From Sphingomonas parva (ex Maeng et al. 2020) (lineage in GTDB: Bacteria > Pseudomonadota > Alphaproteobacteria > Sphingomonadales > Sphingomonadaceae): DNA of 64,000 bases. The notes below the pieces were generated by a model. It was not told the origin of the DNA. It did no database searches and saw only the letters and a list, made by a program, of their open reading frames with translations. This document shows positions 19,417 through 28,651 of this stretch, one piece after another. The stretch spans positions 1 to 64,000 of the forward strand of contig NZ_SPDV01000001.1 in assembly GCF_004564275.1 (NCBI RefSeq), in the 5' to 3' direction. The position numbers and the translations under genes were made by a program. Every line of letters begins with the position of its first letter. The first letter of the stretch is position 1.

Positions 19417-21243
19417 TCACAGCGTCTTGAGGAATTCCAGCAGCGCCAGGCGTTCCTCCTCGCTCAGCCCGCCGACGTTATAGTCATGTCCGCGGTTCGA
19501 GTTTCCGTCGCCGCTGGCGGTGAAGGTGAAGCCGTTGCCGGCTGCGTCTGCGCCGGTGCGGTAGCCGACCTTCGCCGGGTCGAACTCGCGCGTCCCGACG
19601 TTGAAGCTCGCCGGCCGCTTCTCCGGCGGAAGCAGCAGATCATAGAGGGTCGGGACGGAGCCGTTGTGAAGGTAGGGCGCCGTCGCCCAGATGCCGTCGA
19701 GCGGACGCGCCTTGTAGGCGAAGAGGGGGTTCTTCGAGTTGAAGCATTGCTCGAGCCGGCCCGCCTTGCGCTCCGCCGGACTGACCTCGGTGCCCGCGCC
19801 GACGACCCGCGGCAGCTTCTCGGTGCCGATGAAGATGTCGGCCGCCGTGCTGAGGATCTGCTTCCACTTGCCCACCAGCGTGCCGATCACCGTGGTGCTC
19901 AGCATCGTCGCCAGCGGCTCGTTCTTCTCGAGCGGATCGCCCCGGAAGTAGTTTTCCGGCTGTCCCTCCAGCTTGCCCGTGTTGCTCGTGTAGCTGATCG
20001 CGTTGCAGGCCATCCACGGATCGGTGTTGTTGCGGTTCTCCTGCTTCTGGCTGTCGCGGGTGAGCGGGATCATGTGCACCTGGTAGATCGACGTGCCCGG
20101 AGCCTCGATCTGGTGACAACCCGCGCAGCCCTTGTTCTGGAAGAGCGCGCCGCCGGCCTTGATCCGGTCCTGGTTGAGGGCGCCGAGCGACTCGGGCCAT
20201 TTCGGCGGCTCGAGCTTGCGCAGCACATTCTCGAGTCGGTCGAGGTTCGAAGCCTCGATGCTCGACGGGAAACCCATCTTGTTCGAGTTGGCGACGATGT
20301 CGACATCGCCGAAGACGCCGATCACCTCGCCAGTGTTGCGGCCGAGCGCGCCGTAATCGAGATAGCCTTTGCCGAGGTTCAGCCGCTTCGCCTCGACGAT
20401 GCCGTTCCACTGCAGTTTGTTCTGCCGGAAGATGTTCCACAGAAACGGATAGCTGACCGGCGCATCCGCCGCATTGGGAGTAGCGCGTACCCGGGTGCCG
20501 TAGACGGCGAGCTGCGCGACCTTGTTGAAGATGTGCCCGAACGCGTCGAGGCGCCCGTAGCCGTAGCGCAGCGGCGTGTCGTTGAGCCGCGCATTGTCCT
20601 TGTACCAGGCGACGAGCGAGTCGAAGGAGGTCTTCAGCGCGGCGCGGTTCTGCGCATTGTCCTTTCCGGCCAGGACCTTCGCGGCGAAGCGGTCCCACTT
20701 CGCAGGGTCGTTCTGGGTGGAGGCCATGGCCGAGTCCACGCCTTCGATGAAGGCCTGGAAGTCGACCAGGCTCGGGCCGCCGTCGATCGTCATGGTCTGG
20801 CCCTGGTGGGTGATCTGCGCCGTGTGGCAGGCGGAGCAGTTCAGCCCGACCCAGCGTTCGTTGGCGGGCTGCCCCTGGTACCAGCGAAGCTTGCTGAAGG
20901 TGAGCTTGCTGTCGTCCTGCTGGTCGATCGCAAAGCCGATCGGCAGTTTCGCCACGGACTTCTCGAGCGGCACGAAGCGGTAGGTCGCGAGATGCTCGGG
21001 CGTGAAGAACAGCTGGTTGCCGCCGGCCTGCTCGAGCGCCTGGGCCCAGCTGAGCGGCATCAGCCGCGAGCCCTGCGTGCCCTGGTACCAGGACAGGCGC
21101 TGCTCCTCGCCCCAGCCCTGGGTGGATGCCTTGGCCGGAGGCGCCGTTTCCTCGTGCGGCCCGCTCCGGCAGGCGGCGACGGCGAGCACGAGCCCGGTCC
21201 CCAGAACGATCGATGCGGTACCGAGCCTGCTTCCTGCCGCCAT
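19417..21243 (-). CDS. RoxA-like diheme c-type cytochrome lipoprotein
   Basis: 608 aa. The N-terminal lipoprotein signal has lipobox VAAC (Cys25). Two haem c sites are visible: CSACH at 136-140 and CAGCH at 373-377. The stretches SWYQGTQGSRLMPLSWAQALEQ, PFLWNIF, LQWNG and LGRNTGEVIGVFG match the bacterial diheme peroxidase-like group that contains the rubber oxygenases RoxA/RoxB and is distantly related to MauG and CcpA. RoxA cleaves polyisoprene outside the cell; whether this protein is an oxygenase, peroxidase or electron carrier cannot be decided from sequence. It is a single-gene unit facing the M10 protease. Start ATG 21243. Confidence 0.8.
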   Translation of the reverse strand: MAAGSRLGTASIVLGTGLVLAVAACRSGPHEETAPPAKASTQGWGEEQRLSWYQGTQGSRLMPLSWAQALEQAGGNQLFFTPEHLATYRFVPLEKSVAKLPIGFAIDQQDDSKLTFSKLRWYQGQPANERWVGLNCSACHTAQITHQGQTMTIDGGPSLVDFQAFIEGVDSAMASTQNDPAKWDRFAAKVLAGKDNAQNRAALKTSFDSLVAWYKDNARLNDTPLRYGYGRLDAFGHIFNKVAQLAVYGTRVRATPNAADAPVSYPFLWNIFRQNKLQWNGIVEAKRLNLGKGYLDYGALGRNTGEVIGVFGDVDIVANSNKMGFPSSIEASNLDRLENVLRKLEPPKWPESLGALNQDRIKAGGALFQNKGCAGCHQIEAPGTSIYQVHMIPLTRDSQKQENRNNTDPWMACNAISYTSNTGKLEGQPENYFRGDPLEKNEPLATMLSTTVIGTLVGKWKQILSTAADIFIGTEKLPRVVGAGTEVSPAERKAGRLEQCFNSKNPLFAYKARPLDGIWATAPYLHNGSVPTLYDLLLPPEKRPASFNVGTREFDPAKVGYRTGADAAGNGFTFTASGDGNSNRGHDYNVGGLSEEERLALLEFLKTL

Positions 21244-21467
21244 GACAGCCCCCCTGCTGTTGCGCCTAACGTCGCCGCTCGTTGCAAGAAGCGGCCACGA
21301 TGAGGGAAGACGTTAGCATGCCGGGCGCGGATCAGGAATGCCTCGCTTCTTCTTGCGTCCAAGTCATTGCCGCCGAAGTGGATTTATTCTTGTTGCGAGC
21401 TATTGCGCCGGGCGCGGCTTCAAAGCAGTCTCGGAGGCTCGCGCAGGGGAGCGAACGGGAGGGCACG

Positions 21468-22088
21468 ATGGGGGTCGCCATTGCAGGACAGCAATTTCGC
21501 TGGCCGAACCGCACGATAGCCTATGTGATCGATCCCGACCTCGGCTGCGACGAGGAAGCGGCCGAGGCGATCGAGCATTGGCACAGCCATAGTTCGATCC
21601 GATTCGTGCCGCGCACGAACGAAACCGATTTCGTGCGCCTGGTGCGCCTGCCCGGCTTCGCGCTGTCGGACGTCGGCCGCCGCGGCGGCGAGCAGAAGGT
21701 CTCGCTGGGCGACAGCTGCTCCGCCGGCATCATCATTCACGAGCTCGGCCACGCCGTCGGCCTCTGGCACGAGCATTGCCGCGACGATCGCGATCAATGG
21801 GTCGAGGTCGACTGGACGAACATCGAGGATGGCTGCGAGGACAATTTCAAGCAAAGGTGGATCGATCAGGCCCCGGCGCAGACGGAGGACATCGGCGCCT
21901 ATGACTATGGATCGATCATGCACTATCCGCCCGGCTGCTTCGCGATCGACGACCGCGACCCCACCCTGAAGCTGCTCAAGCCGGTGCCGGCGGGCGTCTC
22001 CGTCGGCCAGCGCGACGGCCTCAGCGCCGGCGATGTCGCCGCGGTGGAGCAGATGTACCAAGGCATCGCGCCGCCGATTGCCGGCTGA
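21468..22088 (+). CDS. astacin-like (M12A) zinc metalloprotease
   Basis: 206 aa. The domain starts with FRWPNRTIAYVIDPDL, as mature astacins do, and carries HELGHAVGLWHEH (His91, Glu92, His95, His101) and the Met-turn YGSIMHYP (Met151, Tyr153). The catalytic set is complete. ATG 21468 follows a strong GGGAGGG ribosome binding site and coincides with the domain boundary. Earlier in-frame starts (21318, 21300, TTG 21282) would add up to 62 residues including a short hydrophobic stretch (VDLFLLRAIAPG) that is not a convincing signal peptide. With either start no clear export signal is seen. Confidence 0.85.
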   Translation: MGVAIAGQQFRWPNRTIAYVIDPDLGCDEEAAEAIEHWHSHSSIRFVPRTNETDFVRLVRLPGFALSDVGRRGGEQKVSLGDSCSAGIIIHELGHAVGLWHEHCRDDRDQWVEVDWTNIEDGCEDNFKQRWIDQAPAQTEDIGAYDYGSIMHYPPGCFAIDDRDPTLKLLKPVPAGVSVGQRDGLSAGDVAAVEQMYQGIAPPIAG

Positions 22089-22223
22089 ACCGGCGCCGGA
22101 CGCTTCCCTCGCGGCGGAGGATTCGCGGCTCTCCGGCGACGCTTCCCGGCCGGCTGCCCACGTTTACTTGTTCTTCACCATGATCGCGCACGATATTGTC
22201 AGCATTGGCGAAGGGGGCCGATC

Positions 22224-23594
22224 ATGGACGTTGCACTCGACGTGGGGACCTGGGATCGTCAGCCGAACTCGGTCCGCTCCCTGCTGAACTGGCTGCTCTG
22301 CTGGATCGTGCTGCCGAACCTCAGCTTCTGCCTGATATGGATCGTCGGCGGGCCGCCGCGCTCCTGGCCGGTGATCGTCACCGCCGTCGTCGGCATCCTG
22401 CTCCACCGTGCCCCGTTCCCGCTGAAATTCGCCGGCTTTCTCGGGGCCCTGACCTATTCGGTGCTCCAGTACATCAGCGGCATCTTCAATCTGAGCATCG
22501 CCTCGCTGGCCTTCTCGCTGAAGTTCGCGGCCGAGCTGTCGCCGTCGGCGTCGCCCGAATATGTCGCGGCACTGTTCGCGCTCGCCGGCACCCTCGTCGG
22601 CGCGTTCTTCGCCCTGCGGCGCTCGACCGTCCTCGCCAAGCCGACCTGGATCGTCGGGGTCGCCTGCCTCGCCTACACCTTCGGCGCGTTCGACGTGTAC
22701 ATGGCCCAGGGCAAGCGCGGGACCTACAAGCGCGTCCCCGAAGCCGGTGCCCCGTTCGATTCGGCCGCGCACGAGACCGGGCTGCTGCAGCTCGCCGACG
22801 GCCGCCGCCACGTCCTGGTGGTGATCGTCGAATCGTTCGGCCTGCCCGTCGACGCTCCGCTGCGCAACAAGCTGCTTTCCACCTTCGTCAGGCCGGAGCT
22901 GCGCGGCCGCTACGACGTCACGACCGGCGACACGCTCTTCTACGGCTCGACGACCAACGGCGAGGTGCGCGAGATGTGCGGCCGCTGGGGTGACTATCCG
23001 GCGCTGATGAACGCCAAGGATTCCGGCTGCCTGCCGGCGCAGCTCGCCGCCAAAGGCTATGAGACCCAGGCATGGCACAGCTTCGAAGGCTATATGTTCG
23101 ATCGCACGGCCTGGTATCCGAACATCGGCTTTCAGCAGTCCCATTTCGCCACCGAGATCAGGCGCGGCGGCGCAAAGCCGTGCCCGGGCGTTTTCGCCGG
23201 CGTCTGCGACCGCGACGTTCCGGCGCAGATCGCCCGTACGCTCAAGTTCGCCAAGCAGCCGCAGTTCGCTTATTGGCTGACCGTCAACTCGCACCTGCCG
23301 GTGGTGGAATCGACCCAGCTCGAGACCGACAATTGCGTGCGGTACGACCCGGAGCTCAACCGCGATTTCCCGATGATCTGCCGGCAGCTCGCAATCTTCG
23401 ACGAGATCGGGAAGGCGCTGTCGCGCCAGATCACCGCCCCGGATTTCCCGCCGACCGACATCCTGATCGTGGGGGATCATATTCCGCCCTTCTTCGATCG
23501 CCATCATCGCGAGCAGTTCGCCGGAGACCGCGTGCCCTGGATCCTGTTGAAGGCCCGTGCTCCCGCGGCGGGAGCCGGGCCGCCGCACGCCTGA
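22224..23594 (+). CDS. membrane-anchored sulfatase-fold hydrolase/transferase
   Basis: 456 aa. Four to five membrane segments fill about residues 20-165, followed by an alkaline-phosphatase-superfamily periplasmic domain. Metal and nucleophile positions look conserved: VIVESFG (Glu203), GSTTNGE (Thr243/Thr244 as probable nucleophile), NSHLPV, and GDHIPPF (Asp418, His419). The layout is that of LTA-synthase or phosphoglycerol/phosphoethanolamine transferases that decorate envelope glycans or lipids. The actual donor and acceptor are unknown. ATG 22224 follows AAGGGGG. The stop codon is part of a palindrome shared with the convergent gene. Confidence 0.8.
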   Translation: MDVALDVGTWDRQPNSVRSLLNWLLCWIVLPNLSFCLIWIVGGPPRSWPVIVTAVVGILLHRAPFPLKFAGFLGALTYSVLQYISGIFNLSIASLAFSLKFAAELSPSASPEYVAALFALAGTLVGAFFALRRSTVLAKPTWIVGVACLAYTFGAFDVYMAQGKRGTYKRVPEAGAPFDSAAHETGLLQLADGRRHVLVVIVESFGLPVDAPLRNKLLSTFVRPELRGRYDVTTGDTLFYGSTTNGEVREMCGRWGDYPALMNAKDSGCLPAQLAAKGYETQAWHSFEGYMFDRTAWYPNIGFQQSHFATEIRRGGAKPCPGVFAGVCDRDVPAQIARTLKFAKQPQFAYWLTVNSHLPVVESTQLETDNCVRYDPELNRDFPMICRQLAIFDEIGKALSRQITAPDFPPTDILIVGDHIPPFFDRHHREQFAGDRVPWILLKARAPAAGAGPPHA

Positions 23595-23624
23595 GCCGGC
23601 TGCGGCAGGGAAGGGGCCGGCTCA
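23592..23624. terminator. palindrome joining two convergent stop codons
   Basis: TGAGCCGGC at 23592-23600 pairs perfectly with GCCGGCTCA at 23616-23624 around a 15-base loop. The first TGA is the stop of the sulfatase-fold gene and the last TCA is the stop of the retropepsin gene on the other strand. It probably ends transcription in both directions. Confidence 0.6.
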
Positions 23625-24263
23625 CCGCGTGCCGGCGTCTCCAGCCGGAGCGACCGGCTGCGGATGGTGCGGAACGAGCACAAGGGTGCGGCCCTCGACC
23701 CGCCAGGACTGCAGCTTCGACAGAAAGTTCATGCCGAGCACGTCGAAGCCGCCGAGCGCGGGCGAGATCACGACCTTCAGCCCGGACGCCTTGATGTTGC
23801 CGAGACGCAGCTCCTCCACGGTTCCAGTGCGCGCCTGCGCGAGGCCGTTGGCGGTGCGCAGCACGACCGGAACGACGGTCGAATCGCGGCCGATCGACGC
23901 GGCGGCGGCGGTCTCCTCGGAGACTGCGGTCACGGTTGCGCCGCTGTCGATCAGCATCCGCCGCTTGACCCCGTTGAGCGTCGCGTTCGCCCAGAAATGG
24001 CCGTCGGACGCCATCTTGATCCGCACCTCGGCCCCGACGACCTGCTGCTGGTCCAGCCCGAGCTTGCCGGCGATGCTGCCGAGCAGGGGCTGGTAGGGCG
24101 CCTGCTGGATCAGCAGGAAGATGCAGAAGGCGAGCAGGGTGAGCGAGAGCGCAAAGCGGATGATCCTGCCGACGAACGGAATTCTCTGCAGGAGGATGAG
24201 CGCGAGCGCCGCCAGCACCGCATAAACGGCGAGCTGTTGCCATTCTGGGATCACTGTCGGCAT
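23622..24263 (-). CDS. membrane-anchored retropepsin-like aspartic protease
   Basis: 213 aa. Two N-terminal membrane segments (about 10-26 and 33-52) precede a single-lobe aspartic protease domain (about 80-200) with the active-site LIDSGATVTAV and the flap and C-terminal FDVLGMNFL typical of the bacterial clan AA family (TIGR02281-like). Such proteins act as dimers with one Asp from each subunit, in the periplasm given this topology. Substrates are unknown. Start ATG 24263. It is divergent from ndk. Confidence 0.85.
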   Translation of the reverse strand: MPTVIPEWQQLAVYAVLAALALILLQRIPFVGRIIRFALSLTLLAFCIFLLIQQAPYQPLLGSIAGKLGLDQQQVVGAEVRIKMASDGHFWANATLNGVKRRMLIDSGATVTAVSEETAAAASIGRDSTVVPVVLRTANGLAQARTGTVEELRLGNIKASGLKVVISPALGGFDVLGMNFLSKLQSWRVEGRTLVLVPHHPQPVAPAGDAGTR

Positions 24264-24329
24264 TTCGTCACGTCCCGCTCTCTCTGTCGGTTCAACCGCC
24301 GCCCGGCCCGATTCGATCCACGACCGGGG

Positions 24330-24360
24330 CGGCCGGTGGAAGCCCCTTCCACCGCGGCCG
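24330..24360 (+). other. stable hairpin in the ndk leader/promoter region
   Basis: A perfect 8-bp stem (24335-24342 with 24346-24353, loop of three C) is extended by a 5-bp outer stem (24330-24334 with 24356-24360) across a 2-base bulge. It lies 60-90 bases before the ndk start, in the 158-base gap shared with the divergent retropepsin gene. There is no U-tract. It could be a leader structure of ndk or a terminator for antisense readthrough. Confidence 0.45.
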
Positions 24361-24421
24361 ATCTGCCTCTAGAGAGCCGCGCAATTCCTTCCCACACTGA
24401 CAGTATTGGAGCTTCACGGCC

Positions 24422-24844
24422 ATGGCGACCGAACGCACTTTCTCGATCATCAAGCCCGATGCCACCCGGCGCAACCTGACCGGCGCGATCACCGCCAAGC
24501 TCGAGGAGGCCGGCCTGCGCGTCGTCGCTTCGAAGCGGATCCAGATGAGCCGCGAACAGGCCGAGGGCTTCTACGGCGTTCACCGCGAGCGGCCGTTCTT
24601 CAACGACCTGGTGACCTTCATGATCTCCGGCCCGGTCGTCGTGCAGGTCCTCGAGGGCGACAACGCCGTCGCCCGCAACCGCGAGGTGATGGGCGCGACC
24701 AACCCGGCCAATGCCGATGCCGGGACGATCCGCAAGGAATTCGCGGAATCGATCGAGGCAAACTCGGTCCACGGCTCCGACAGCCTGGAAAATGCGAAGA
24801 TCGAGATCGACTTCTTCTTCAAGCCGGAAGAGATCGTCGGCTAA
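24422..24844 (+). CDS. ndk: nucleoside-diphosphate kinase
   Basis: 140 aa, standard length. It transfers the gamma-phosphate of ATP to other nucleoside diphosphates through a phosphohistidine, the His in the conserved NSVHGSDS segment. The start [18 protein letters not shown] and the GVHRERPFF region are diagnostic. It is monocistronic, followed by its own rho-independent terminator. Confidence 0.98.
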   Translation: MATERTFSIIKPDATRRNLTGAITAKLEEAGLRVVASKRIQMSREQAEGFYGVHRERPFFNDLVTFMISGPVVVQVLEGDNAVARNREVMGATNPANADAGTIRKEFAESIEANSVHGSDSLENAKIEIDFFFKPEEIVG

Positions 24845-24869
24845 GGCCTGCTCGAGTAGCGATAGGAGA

Positions 24870-24903
24870 GACCCTCTCCCGCACCGGCGGGGGAGGGTCT
24901 TTT
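24870..24903 (+). terminator. rho-independent terminator of ndk
   Basis: An 11-bp stem with one G-U pair (left arm 24870-24880, right arm ending 24899) is followed by TTTT at 24900-24903, 26 bases after the ndk stop. Confidence 0.85.
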
Positions 24904-24923
24904 GATTCCTGCGCGGCAAAGCC

Positions 24924-25523
24924 CTAGCGGGGCGCGGCGCCTCTGAGCTCCGCGCAGAATTCGTCCAGCGCCTTCGGATAGAGCCGATGCTCCTCCTCGA
25001 GCACGCGCGCCGCGAGGGTCTCGGCGTCGTCCCGCTCGCGGATGCGGACGCGCGCCTGGGCGAGCACCGGGCCGTCGTCGAGCGCGTCGGTGACCAGATG
25101 GACCGAGCAGCCCGCCCACATGTCTCCCGCCGCCAGCGCGCGGGCGTGGGTGTCGAGCCCCTTGTAGAGCGGGAGCAGCGAGGGGTGGATGTTGAGGATC
25201 CGTCCTTCCCAGCCGCGGATGAACTCGGGCGAGAGCAGGCGCATGTAGCCGGCAAGGGCGACGACCTCGACGTCGTGGCGACGAAGCTCCGCGTCGATCA
25301 GCCGATCGAACTCGGCGCGCGCAATGTCCCTGTGGCTCCGGGCCCAGGTCTTGAGGCCCAAAGTGCGGGCGACCACCAGCCCCCGTGCCTCCGGCACGTT
25401 CGACGCGGCAAGGACGAGATCGTAGGCGCGGTCCTGGCGCCGCCGGTATTCGGACAAGGCGGCGAGATTGGTGCCGCGCCCGGAGAGCAGGACGCCGACG
25501 CGGATCCGTTGCCGCTCAGCCAT
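24924..25523 (-). CDS. purN: phosphoribosylglycinamide formyltransferase
   Basis: 199 aa. It transfers the formyl group of 10-formyltetrahydrofolate to GAR in purine synthesis. The catalytic triad is visible: Asn111 and His113 in RILNIHPSLLP and the Asp of DALDDGP (about 149). The N-terminal VLLSGRGTNL binds phosphate. It is 17 bases downstream of purM and almost certainly co-transcribed with it. Confidence 0.97.
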   Translation of the reverse strand: MAERQRIRVGVLLSGRGTNLAALSEYRRRQDRAYDLVLAASNVPEARGLVVARTLGLKTWARSHRDIARAEFDRLIDAELRRHDVEVVALAGYMRLLSPEFIRGWEGRILNIHPSLLPLYKGLDTHARALAAGDMWAGCSVHLVTDALDDGPVLAQARVRIRERDDAETLAARVLEEEHRLYPKALDEFCAELRGAAPR

Positions 25524-25540
25524 GGCGCGACGCCGCCCGC

Positions 25541-26635
25541 TCAGCCCTGGTGCGTCGCGGTCCAGTCGGCGCGCGCCGACCAGCTGCCCTGCGAACCCGA
25601 GACGGTGCAGCCCTTGCCGCCGGCCGCGATCCGGCCGATCCGGTGGACCGTCTCGCCGGCCTCCGCCAGCGCGGCGGCGACGCCGGAGGCTTCCGCCTCG
25701 CGAACGATCACGGCCATGCCGATGCCGCAGTTGAAGGTTCGGGCCATTTCCTCCGGCTCGATATTTCCCTGGGCCTGAAGAAAGGCCATCAGCCGCGGCT
25801 GCGGCCAGGCGTCTGCATCGACGAAGGCGTGCAGCCCTTCCGGCAGCACGCGGGGAATGTTTTCCAGCAGGCCGCCCCCGGTGATATGCGCCAGTGCCGC
25901 CACCCGCCCGGCGCGGACCAGCGGCAGCAAAGCGCGCACGTAGATCCGGGTCGGAGCGAGCAGCGCGTCGATCAGCAGCAGGTCCTGATCGAACAGGGCC
26001 GGCCGGTCGAGCTTCCAGCCCTTATCCGAGGCGAGGCGCCGGACGAGCGAGAATCCGTTCGAATGCACGCCCGAGGAGGCGAGGCCGAGAATGACGTCGC
26101 CCTCCTCGACGCGGTTGGCGGTCAGGGCCTCGTCGCGCTCGACGGCGCCGACACAGAAACCGGCAAGATCATAGTCTCCGGGCGCATACATGCCCGGCAT
26201 TTCCGCGGTTTCGCCGCCGATCAGCGCGCAGCCCGCCTCGCGGCAGCCGTCGGCGATCGATGCGATCACCCGCCCGGCGACGCCGCTCTCCAGCTTCCCG
26301 GTTGCGAAATAGTCGAGGAAGAAGAGTGGCTCCGCTCCCTGCACGATCAGATCGTTGACGCACATCGCGACCAGATCGACGCCCACTCCATCGTGGCGTC
26401 CGCTGTCGATTGCCAGCTTGAGCTTGGTGCCGACTCCGTCGTTGGCGGCGACCAGCAACGGATCCCGGTAACCGGCCGCCTTCAGGTCGAAAAAGCCGCC
26501 GAAGCCGCCCAGCGATGCATCGGCGCCGGGACGCGCGGTTGCCTTGGCCAGCGGCGCGATCGCCTTCACCAGCGCATTGCCCGCCGCGATCGAGACTCCG
26601 GCCTTGGCGTACGTATAGCTTTCCTGTTCGCTCAT
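25541..26635 (-). CDS. purM: phosphoribosylformylglycinamidine cyclo-ligase (AIR synthetase)
   Basis: 364 aa. It closes the imidazole ring of AIR using ATP. The N-terminal [45 protein letters not shown] and the [13 protein letters not shown] motif are all family signatures. ATG 26635. It is the first gene of the purM-purN unit; the divergent gene on the other side starts 150 bases away. Confidence 0.97.
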   Translation of the reverse strand: MSEQESYTYAKAGVSIAAGNALVKAIAPLAKATARPGADASLGGFGGFFDLKAAGYRDPLLVAANDGVGTKLKLAIDSGRHDGVGVDLVAMCVNDLIVQGAEPLFFLDYFATGKLESGVAGRVIASIADGCREAGCALIGGETAEMPGMYAPGDYDLAGFCVGAVERDEALTANRVEEGDVILGLASSGVHSNGFSLVRRLASDKGWKLDRPALFDQDLLLIDALLAPTRIYVRALLPLVRAGRVAALAHITGGGLLENIPRVLPEGLHAFVDADAWPQPRLMAFLQAQGNIEPEEMARTFNCGIGMAVIVREAEASGVAAALAEAGETVHRIGRIAAGGKGCTVSGSQGSWSARADWTATHQG

Positions 26636-26784
26636 GGCTGCGCCCTAGACGGTGATCGGGCGGAGGGAAAGCGCCCAGCGCGAACCCCGGTCGGCGCGCG
26701 GCACGAGCCGCTCTTCACGCCGGAGGGCGACGCCTTGCCCACATCGCGCTTGGATTTCGGCGCCATAGTCGCCAAAAGGCGGGC

Positions 26785-28032
26785 GTGAAGCGTCTCCCTC
26801 GTCTCCCCCTGATCCTCGGCCTTTCCGCGGCGCTCGGCGTCGGCGGCGCCGTCTACGCCCAGCTCGAAGGTGCCGACCGCGGCGTGCCGCCGATCGACAG
26901 CGCCTCCACCTTCGAGGTGACGAACGTCGAGATCGACGTCTCGGCGCCGAGCGCCGACAAGGCACGGGAGGAAGGCTGGCGCCAGGCCCAGGCCAAGGCG
27001 TGGCGCGCGCTCTGGGCGAGCACCAACAAGCGCCCGCAATCGGAAGCGCCCGCTCTGCCCGAATCGGTCCTGAACGGAATGGTCTCGGGGATCGTCATCG
27101 AGCAGGAGCAGATCGGCCCGAAACGCTACATCGCGACTTTGGGCGTGCTGTTCGATCGCGCGCGCACCGGTCAGCTGCTCGGAGTCAGCGGCCCCGTCCA
27201 GCGCTCGGCACCGCTGCTCGTCGTTCCGGTGATGCTGACCGGATCTTCGTTCCAAAGCTTCGAATCGCGCAACGAATGGCAGAAGGCCTGGGCGCGCTTC
27301 CGCACCGGTAACAGCCCCGTCGACTACGTCCGGCCGACCGGCGCGGGCATCGATCCACTGCTGCTCAACGTCGCGCAGACGCGGCGGCCCGGCCGTGGCT
27401 GGTGGCGCCTGCTGCTCGATCAATATGGCGCCGCCGACGTCATCGTTCCCGAGGTCCATCTGCACAGGCTCTATCCGGGCGGTCCGGCGACGGCGACCTT
27501 CACCGCCCGCCAAGGGCCGGACAACCGGATCCTCGGCCGCGTGACCCTGAAGGCGACCGGAGGCGCGACGATCGCGCGGCTGCTCGACGAGGGCGTCCGG
27601 CGCCTCGACCAGATCTACACCCAGGCGCTCGCGGCCGGCGCCCTGAGCCCCGATCCATCGCTGATCGTCCCCGAGCCGCCGCCGATCGAGGAATTCGTGC
27701 CGGAGACGCCGCTGGCGCCGGAACGGCCGACGCCGACGACTCCGCTCCCCGGCGGCGAAACCACCCCGGTTCCGACCGGCGCCGTCACCAGCTTCAGCAT
27801 CCAGGTCCCCACGCCGGATGCAGGGGCGGTGAGCCGTGCGGAGCTGTCGGTCAGCCGAATCCGCGGCGTCACCTCCGCGCTGACGACCAGCCTGGCGCTG
27901 GGCGGCACATCGGTGATGCGCGTCACCTTCGCCGGGGACAGCGACGCTTTCCGCCAGGCGCTGGAGGCGCAGGGCTGGCAGGTCTCCGGCTCCGGCTCGA
28001 GCCTCAGAATCTCCCGCGGGGGAGGGGACTGA
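26785..28032 (+). CDS. exported DUF2066-like protein of unknown function
   Basis: 415 aa. A signal peptide covers about 1-26 (AVYAQL). The region about 40-130 (FEVTNVEIDVSAPSADKAREEGWRQAQ and following) resembles DUF2066-type periplasmic proteins. A Pro/Thr-rich linker lies at about 292-325, and a small C-terminal domain (about 330-412) ends in a ferredoxin-like strand pattern. The start is GTG 26785. The stop at 28030-28032 is one base from the hdaA start, so the two are probably coupled. No catalytic residues are recognised; the assignment is tentative. Confidence 0.65.
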   Translation: MKRLPRLPLILGLSAALGVGGAVYAQLEGADRGVPPIDSASTFEVTNVEIDVSAPSADKAREEGWRQAQAKAWRALWASTNKRPQSEAPALPESVLNGMVSGIVIEQEQIGPKRYIATLGVLFDRARTGQLLGVSGPVQRSAPLLVVPVMLTGSSFQSFESRNEWQKAWARFRTGNSPVDYVRPTGAGIDPLLLNVAQTRRPGRGWWRLLLDQYGAADVIVPEVHLHRLYPGGPATATFTARQGPDNRILGRVTLKATGGATIARLLDEGVRRLDQIYTQALAAGALSPDPSLIVPEPPPIEEFVPETPLAPERPTPTTPLPGGETTPVPTGAVTSFSIQVPTPDAGAVSRAELSVSRIRGVTSALTTSLALGGTSVMRVTFAGDSDAFRQALEAQGWQVSGSGSSLRISRGGGD

Positions 28033-28033
28033 G

Positions 28034-28651
28034 GTGGGCCAGATCGCGCTGCCGTTCGATTGGCCGGTGGCGGACAAGGACGAGGATTTCCTGCTTTCAG
28101 ACGCCAATCGGACGGCCATCGAGCACCTCAAGCGTTGGACGGTCTGGCCGGTCGCAGCGACGCTGATTACCGGGCCCCGCAAATCGGGGCGAAGCCTCCT
28201 CGCCGGGATCTTCGCCCGCAAGACCGGAGGACGGCTGTTCGACAATGCCGAACGGCATGACGAGGAGGCGCTGTTCCACGCCTGGAACCAGGCCCAGGAG
28301 ACTCGGCGGCCGCTGCTGATGGTCGCGGATGCACCGCCGCCGGCGTGGGAGATAAGGCTGCCCGATCTGCGCTCGCGTCTCGCGGCGACACCGCAGATCG
28401 CGATCGGTCCGCCCGACGACGACCTGATAACCAATTTGATCCTAAAACTACTGGGGGACAGGGGCATTGCCGCCCCGCCAGAAGTGGCCGAATTCATCGT
28501 GCCCCGGATCGAAAGAAGCTATGTCGCCGTTCAACAGGTCGTGGATGCACTCGATCGGGCCCTTCTCTCCGGCCATGGCCGAATGACCGTGCCGCTGGCA
28601 CGCCGGGCGCTGTCCGACGCCGGCCTCATTCGCCGCGCCCGGGGCGCCTGA
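28034..28651 (+). CDS. hdaA: HdaA-type DnaA regulatory inactivator
   Basis: 205 aa AAA+ protein related to DnaA domain III without the DNA-binding domain. With the sliding clamp it stimulates hydrolysis of DnaA-ATP and prevents re-initiation. The N-terminal QIALPFDWP is a clamp-binding-type motif plus the usual sphingomonad start. The Walker A region reads [11 protein letters not shown], degenerate as in other alphaproteobacterial HdaA. GTG 28034. The stop overlaps the ppk start by one base (TGATG). Confidence 0.88.
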   Translation: MGQIALPFDWPVADKDEDFLLSDANRTAIEHLKRWTVWPVAATLITGPRKSGRSLLAGIFARKTGGRLFDNAERHDEEALFHAWNQAQETRRPLLMVADAPPPAWEIRLPDLRSRLAATPQIAIGPPDDDLITNLILKLLGDRGIAAPPEVAEFIVPRIERSYVAVQQVVDALDRALLSGHGRMTVPLARRALSDAGLIRRARGA

